A stretch of DNA of 64,000 nucleotides from NC2004 sp050874905 (lineage in GTDB: Bacteria; Bacillota; Clostridia; Lachnospirales; Lachnospiraceae): NCBI GenBank assembly GCA_050874905.1, contig JBNMLP010000005.1:80729-144728 (forward strand), written 5' to 3'. Below are positions 60,336-64,000 of the stretch, piece after piece (within the stretch, counting starts at the first letter, position 1; each line of letters starts with the position of its first letter). Under the pieces are notes generated by a model. It searched no databases. It was not told the origin of the DNA and saw only the letters and a list, made by a program, of their open reading frames with translations. Made by a program: the position numbers and the translations under genes.

Positions 60336-61661
60336 TCAGATCAGATGAAACTGTGTCCACTTCTGAGAGTGGTATCTTCTGATGAAAATGATACCACGAA
60401 AAACCAGATCCATGCTCATGCCAAGTGCAATCCCGATCACGCCCCAGTCCAACACCAAACCAAACAGAGCAGAGAAAAACAACCGCGCAGCAATCGTCAG
60501 AGAAATGGAAACAAGCATAGTAAATTTTACATCACCAGCGGCACGAAGTCCATTTCCCAGTGATCCGGCAAATGGGTATGCCAGACCATTAAAAATATTA
60601 TTGATCAAAACCAGCCAGATCACCAGCGTTTTTGCCTCTTTTGATATCGCAGAATAATGAATCAATAATGGTGTGATCGTAAATATCAATGCATTCCAGC
60701 CGATAGATAATAGCAATGTAATACGGTTCAGCTTTTTAAAATAGAAATTGGCGGAAGGAATGTCTCCTGCTCCCATACATTGTCCGATCACAGTCGTATA
60801 GACTGGTGCCATGGCAAGTCCCATGATCGATGCTAATGACCAGATACTCTGCGCCATACCATTTGCTGCAATCTGATAGGTTCCAAATAGTGCTACCATG
60901 CTGGACAATGCTACCTTTACCAGCTGATGTACTCCATTTTCCACACCATTAGGCAATGCAATTCCCATAATCTTCTTTTGCAGAGAACCATCCCATTTTA
61001 CAATAGAAGAAAACTCGTAATGTACCGGAAGTTTCGCATAAAAGCAATAAATGGTAACCGCTACCGCCGAAATTCCACGCGAGAGTAAGGAAGGATATGC
61101 AACTCCGGCAGCTCCCAGATGCAACGCAAAAACACCAATACAATTTCCTGCCACATTGATCACGTTGGATACTGCAGATATATACATTGTTACATTTGTT
61201 TTTCCAATGCTTCTACAAAGGGCAGCCCCCGCATCATAAACTGCAAGTGCCGGGAGCGAAAAAGTCGTTATGATCAGGTAGCTGTCACAAGCAGCCATCA
61301 CTTCCGGTTCAATCTTGCCAAACAGCAGCTTCAAGAGAGAAGAATGGAACGCAAGGATCAAGACAGATAAAACAGTTGAAAACAAAATAGAGATCAATAA
61401 AAGCTGTCCTGCTGCCTTTGATGCAGTTTTTTTCTTCTGACTTCCGATATATTGGCTGATGATCACTGCTCCACCGGAAGAAAGTGCCGTAAATAAAAAG
61501 ATCAATACTGTGTTAAAAGAAGTTACCAAAGATACCCCCGATACATCTGCTTCACTGGAAAAACTGACCACAAATGTATCCATGATTCCAACAAACATTA
61601 GCAAAAATTGTTCTACAAAAAGTGGAACAATCATTTTCTTTAAATCACGATCTGAAAACAT
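60336..61661 (-). CDS. MATE-family multidrug efflux pump
   Basis: A 441-aa cation-coupled exporter with 12 membrane helices in two six-helix halves. Marks: IVPLFVEQFLLMFVGIMDTFVVS at the start, SGGAVIISQYIGSQ near residue 60, the mid-protein IALPNGVENGVHQLVKVALSSMV near residue 235 and GMAQSIWSLASIMGLAMAP near residue 270. It is preceded by a TetR repressor gene (gap of 2 nt). The ATG at 61659-61661 fits the SD GAGG better than the one two codons upstream. Cargo unknown. Confidence 0.92.
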   Translation of the reverse strand: MFSDRDLKKMIVPLFVEQFLLMFVGIMDTFVVSFSSEADVSGVSLVTSFNTVLIFLFTALSSGGAVIISQYIGSQKKKTASKAAGQLLLISILFSTVLSVLILAFHSSLLKLLFGKIEPEVMAACDSYLIITTFSLPALAVYDAGAALCRSIGKTNVTMYISAVSNVINVAGNCIGVFALHLGAAGVAYPSLLSRGISAVAVTIYCFYAKLPVHYEFSSIVKWDGSLQKKIMGIALPNGVENGVHQLVKVALSSMVALFGTYQIAANGMAQSIWSLASIMGLAMAPVYTTVIGQCMGAGDIPSANFYFKKLNRITLLLSIGWNALIFTITPLLIHYSAISKEAKTLVIWLVLINNIFNGLAYPFAGSLGNGLRAAGDVKFTMLVSISLTIAARLFFSALFGLVLDWGVIGIALGMSMDLVFRGIIFIRRYHSQKWTQFHLI

Positions 61662-61663
61662 AA

Positions 61664-62215
61664 TCATACCTCATACTTTCTTGTAAATACCTCATGACAG
61701 TCTTTCAGCATACGAGCCACCTTTTTCATATCCCAGTCACAAAACTCCGTTGCAATCATAGCTGCGATTCCATGTGTATGCATCCACAGATGATCGTGCA
61801 GCAGATCTGCTTCCTCATAGGATATGTGGTATTTGTGCATCAGTTCCTGTATCGACTGCTCTATGATAGGAAGAAGAACCCGTTTGGTTTCAGCAAATGC
61901 ATTGGAACGCATAAACAAAAAGCAAAATAATTGCGGTTCATGTTTGGCAAAATGAATATATTCCATATCATAAAGCCGCACGATCCCGTCGCTGCTCTCC
62001 TTCTTTACAGCATCTGAGAAGTCCTTTACCGCTTGTAAGATCAATGCTTCCCTAAGCTCTTCCATTCCGGAAAAAGATAAATATACCGGCTGTGTGGAAC
62101 AATTTAATTCTTTTGCCAGATTCTTGATCGTAACCGTTTCCAAGCCGCTGCGTTTCAAAAGACAAAGCGCAGCATCCAAAATCATTTCCTTTGTAATCAC
62201 TTTTTTTGCAGGCAT
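61664..62215 (-). CDS. TetR-family repressor of the MATE pump
   Basis: A 183-aa regulator. N-terminal HTH (residues 8-50: ITKEMILDAALCLLKRSGLETVTIKNLAKELNCSTQPVYLSFSG) and a helical ligand-binding C-terminus. It probably represses its own promoter through a 40-bp palindrome and is induced by a pump substrate. SD GGAG lies ahead of the ATG. Confidence 0.92.
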   Translation of the reverse strand: MPAKKVITKEMILDAALCLLKRSGLETVTIKNLAKELNCSTQPVYLSFSGMEELREALILQAVKDFSDAVKKESSDGIVRLYDMEYIHFAKHEPQLFCFLFMRSNAFAETKRVLLPIIEQSIQELMHKYHISYEEADLLHDHLWMHTHGIAAMIATEFCDWDMKKVARMLKDCHEVFTRKYEV

Positions 62216-62230
62216 AGTATCACTCCAATA

Positions 62231-62270
62231 ATAAAATAAACGTGTTTATCAATAAACACGTTTATTTTAT
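62231..62270. promoter_or_regulatory. TetR operator, 40-bp perfect palindrome
   Basis: Arms ATAAAATAAACGTGTTTAT and ATAAACACGTTTATTTTAT around a 2-nt centre. It overlaps the -10 of the TetR-MATE promoter and ends 16 nt before the TetR ATG. Confidence 0.88.
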
Positions 62271-62292
62271 ATCTGTTCATTTTAAATGTCAA
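62264..62292 (-). promoter_or_regulatory. Promoter of the TetR-MATE operon
   Basis: Minus strand TTGACA, 17 nt, TAAAAT, with the -10 inside the TetR operator. Confidence 0.85.
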
Positions 62293-62302
62293 CAAAGACC
62301 TA

Positions 62303-63259
62303 CTATAATTCCAGCGAATCCACAATCTCCTTTAATGCGTCCGCAGACTCTTTCAGCTTTAATGCTTCTTCCCCGGAAAGTTCAATCGGAATATCTGATT
62401 CCACACCATTTGCACCAACGATTGCCGGCATACTGAGCACCACACCATCAATTTCATAGGCTCCGTGCATCATATGAGAAACCGGAAGAATAGACTTCTC
62501 ATCCCGCATGATAACCTCGCAGATCCGTCTTACAGACATTGCAATTCCATAATAGGTAGCATGCTTCTTATTGATGATCTCATACGCACTGTTCTTGACT
62601 TCCTCCGCAATTTCCCTTGTATTCTCTTTATGATGATAATGTCCTCTCATCTCGCACATCTGGCTGAGCTCCACACCGGAAACATTAGCAGATGACCATG
62701 CTACCACCTCGCTGTCTCCATGCTCTCCGATGATAAATGCATGAATACTCCGGCTGTCTACTGCTAAATGCTCGCCAAGCTTATATTTCAAACGTGCCGT
62801 GTCTAACACGGTTCCGGAACCAATGACGCGTTCCTCCGGCAGCCCGGACAGCTTGATCGCTACCTGCGTTAAAATATCTACAGGATTGGCTACGATCAGC
62901 AGAATTCCTTCAAAGCCTCTTTTGGCAATTTCCGGAATGATCGATTTGAAAATGGCAACATTCTTGTTTACCAGATCCAGTCTTGTCTCACCCGGCTTTT
63001 GACCTGCTCCGGCAGATACAATGATGATCGCCGCATCCTTTGCATCATCATAGTCTCCCGCATAAATTTTCATCGGGCTGGCAAATGGAATACCGTGGCT
63101 GATATCCATTGCCTCTCCTTCTGCTTTGTTTCTATCTGCATCGATCAGCACGATTTCTGTAAAAAGTCCACTCTGCATCAGAGCAAATACAGACGCTGAT
63201 CCAACAAAACCACATCCCACCATTACTGCTTTCTTTGGATTTACAATTACGTTACTCAT
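62303..63259 (-). CDS. ldh: L-lactate dehydrogenase
   Basis: A 318-aa NAD-dependent enzyme turning pyruvate into L-lactate to regenerate NAD+. Nucleotide fold GCGFVGSASVFAL near residue 15; the specificity loop GAGQKPGETRLDL near residue 85 has Gln rather than the Arg of malate dehydrogenases; catalytic His in IIGEHGDSEV near residue 178. The start MSNVIVNPKK (ATG 63257-63259) has AAGGAGG ahead. Transcribed alone, with a palindrome at its promoter. Confidence 0.95.
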   Translation of the reverse strand: MSNVIVNPKKAVMVGCGFVGSASVFALMQSGLFTEIVLIDADRNKAEGEAMDISHGIPFASPMKIYAGDYDDAKDAAIIIVSAGAGQKPGETRLDLVNKNVAIFKSIIPEIAKRGFEGILLIVANPVDILTQVAIKLSGLPEERVIGSGTVLDTARLKYKLGEHLAVDSRSIHAFIIGEHGDSEVVAWSSANVSGVELSQMCEMRGHYHHKENTREIAEEVKNSAYEIINKKHATYYGIAMSVRRICEVIMRDEKSILPVSHMMHGAYEIDGVVLSMPAIVGANGVESDIPIELSGEEALKLKESADALKEIVDSLEL

Positions 63260-63284
63260 ACAGTTCTCCTCCTTATCGCACATC

Positions 63285-63307
63285 AAAATAGTAATTATTA
63301 CTATTTT
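63285..63307. promoter_or_regulatory. Operator candidate at the ldh promoter
   Basis: Perfect palindrome AAAATAGTAAT-T-ATTACTATTTT placed right after the -10, over the start of transcription. It is unlike the Rex box; the regulator is unknown. Confidence 0.6.
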
Positions 63308-63336
63308 AGTTTAAACGAAACTCGTTTTTCTGTCAA
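63308..63336 (-). promoter_or_regulatory. Promoter of ldh
   Basis: Minus strand TTGACA, 17 nt, TAAACT, next to the palindrome. Confidence 0.8.
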
Positions 63337-63363
63337 CTATATATTACCATATTTAGATATAAT

Positions 63364-63408
63364 TAAAAACAGCAAAACCAGAGTATTCTGCTCTGATCTT
63401 GCTGTTTT
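63364..63408. terminator. Terminator between the AraC gene and ldh
   Basis: Stem AAAACAGCAA/TTGCTGTTTT with inner pairing CAGAG/CTCTG; on the minus strand it is followed by a short T-run. It ends transcription from the AraC side before the ldh promoter. Confidence 0.75.
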
Positions 63409-63461
63409 GCAGTGATTTTTAAATTATTTCTTCTCATCATGAAGCATTACATCATTACCAC

Positions 63462-63590
63462 TTACCAGTTTCTGTTCTCAGGATCCTTGAACAGTTCCTC
63501 CTTTGTCCCGGAAACTTTCGGAAATTTTTTTGCCATGTGTTCCAATACTTCTATAACCGTCCTGCCTTTCCATAATTTTGAAATCTGACC
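63462..63590 (-). pseudogene. Possible 3' remnant of a gene, 42 codons
   Basis: A minus-strand frame ending in KKFPKVSGTKEELFKDPENRNW and a stop, with protein-like composition, but no start codon with a ribosome site; the frame is closed upstream at 63591. It could be the tail of a decayed gene or a small protein using a weak start. No family recognised. The rest of the 340-bp gap between ldh and the AraC gene is promoter, palindrome and terminator. Confidence 0.35.
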
Positions 63591-63599
63591 TTAATCTGC

Positions 63600-64000
63600 T
63601 TATCGTTTTAATTTTCGATATTCGCTTGGGGTAATTCTATAGCGTTCCTTAAACGCTCTATTAAATGTTCTCTGGCTATCAAAGCCACTATCCAAACAGA
63701 TATCAAGAATTGTATCTCCCGAATTCACTAGCCTTGTACATGCATAGCTCAATCTGACATCATTAAGATACTGATTAAAATTACGATGAAATGTTTTAGA
63801 AAACACTCGTGATAAGGCATATTTACTTACTCCAAGATCATGCGCCATCTCCTCTAGAGAAAATTTTTTCCTAAAGTTTCCCGACACATAAGATACTGTT
63901 CTGTATATCAAATCATCACTCCCCACGCAACTTTTTTCCACCAATTCCATTTTTCCTATACATCTTGCCAGCACAATTTGAACATAAGCTTGAACAATCA
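63600..64000 (-). CDS. AraC-family transcriptional regulator (5' end beyond window)
   Basis: The frame stays open to position 64000, so the N-terminus is missing. The visible C-terminal ~133 residues hold a double HTH of the AraC/XylS type: KFSLEEMAHDLGVSKYALSRVFSKTF for the first and DTILDICLDSGFDSQRTFNRAFKERYRITPSEYRK for the second. Ligand domain and targets cannot be judged. Confidence 0.9.
   Translation of the reverse strand, partial: IVQAYVQIVLARCIGKMELVEKSCVGSDDLIYRTVSYVSGNFRKKFSLEEMAHDLGVSKYALSRVFSKTFHRNFNQYLNDVRLSYACTRLVNSGDTILDICLDSGFDSQRTFNRAFKERYRITPSEYRKLKR

Noticed and set aside
1..64000. CRISPR arrays, prophage, IS transposases, tRNA or rRNA genes
   Set aside because: No regularly spaced direct repeats, integrase, transposase, phage structural genes, tRNA cloverleaf or rRNA stretches were seen on reading either strand by eye. 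A tRNAscan and CRISPR search would settle it.

Overview
The window looks like a chromosome segment of an anaerobic, low-to-mid GC Gram-positive of the class Clostridia, most likely a Lachnospiraceae gut commensal. The reasons are an [FeFe]-hydrogenase with its maturase HydG, phosphotransbutyrylase, L-lactate dehydrogenase, strong AGGAGG ribosome sites, TTGACA/TATAAT promoters, a SufCBDSU operon led by an Rrf2 regulator, and AICAR transformylase paired with an archaeal-type IMP cyclohydrolase. No rRNA, tRNA, CRISPR array, prophage or IS transposase was seen.

Layout. 1-3.7 kb: ruvB (cut by the window edge), ruvA, a YprB-type exonuclease, a HAD phosphatase and a CarD-like regulator. 3.7-12 kb: a large RND exporter with a coiled-coil insert, the split purH/purO pair, a secreted GH25 lysozyme and a small membrane protein. 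12-21.8 kb: one long leftward run (zinc-ribbon membrane protein, aldo/keto reductase, Cof phosphatase, small alarmone synthetase, MprF-like protein with an acidic repeat, prfC, ppa, [FeFe]-hydrogenase). 21.9-24.4 kb, rightward: a HisRS-like protein, ptb and an unlisted 56-codon gene. 24.4-33.3 kb: an EAL phosphodiesterase, hydG, a MarR-controlled heterodimeric ABC exporter and a P-loop kinase. 33.5-37.7 kb: the ribD-ribE-ribBA-ribH operon behind an FMN riboswitch and terminator. 37.7-44 kb: a GntR-controlled ABC exporter, thrH and an amino-acid ABC importer. 44.1-51.3 kb: a full SUF operon and, next to it, a second minimal SufC/SufB-like pair of SMS type. 51.8-59.8 kb: a cobalamin-riboswitch operon of three surface proteins and an ECF transporter. 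59.8-64 kb: a DNA glycosylase, a TetR-MATE pair, ldh and a truncated AraC regulator.

Two things stand out. (1) The 51.8-59.8 kb operon joins a B12 riboswitch to a complete ECF transporter, a DUF4430 lipoprotein and an alpha/alpha-toroid surface protein. These two folds are the same two that make up human intrinsic factor and transcobalamin, but here they are two overlapping genes. It is a strong candidate for a corrinoid-capture and uptake system. (2) Two copies of a 250-350 bp non-coding palindrome, about 95% identical over a 150 bp core, lie at 34.1-34.3 kb (inside the rib operon) and 51.4-51.8 kb. They match no feature class I recognise.

The genes fit a fermentative life. Hydrogenase and HydG, Ptb and Ldh dispose of electrons and acyl groups; SUF and SMS supply Fe-S clusters; the FMN and B12 riboswitches govern cofactor supply. 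Several transporter operons carry textbook self-regulatory palindromes (MarR, GntR, TetR).
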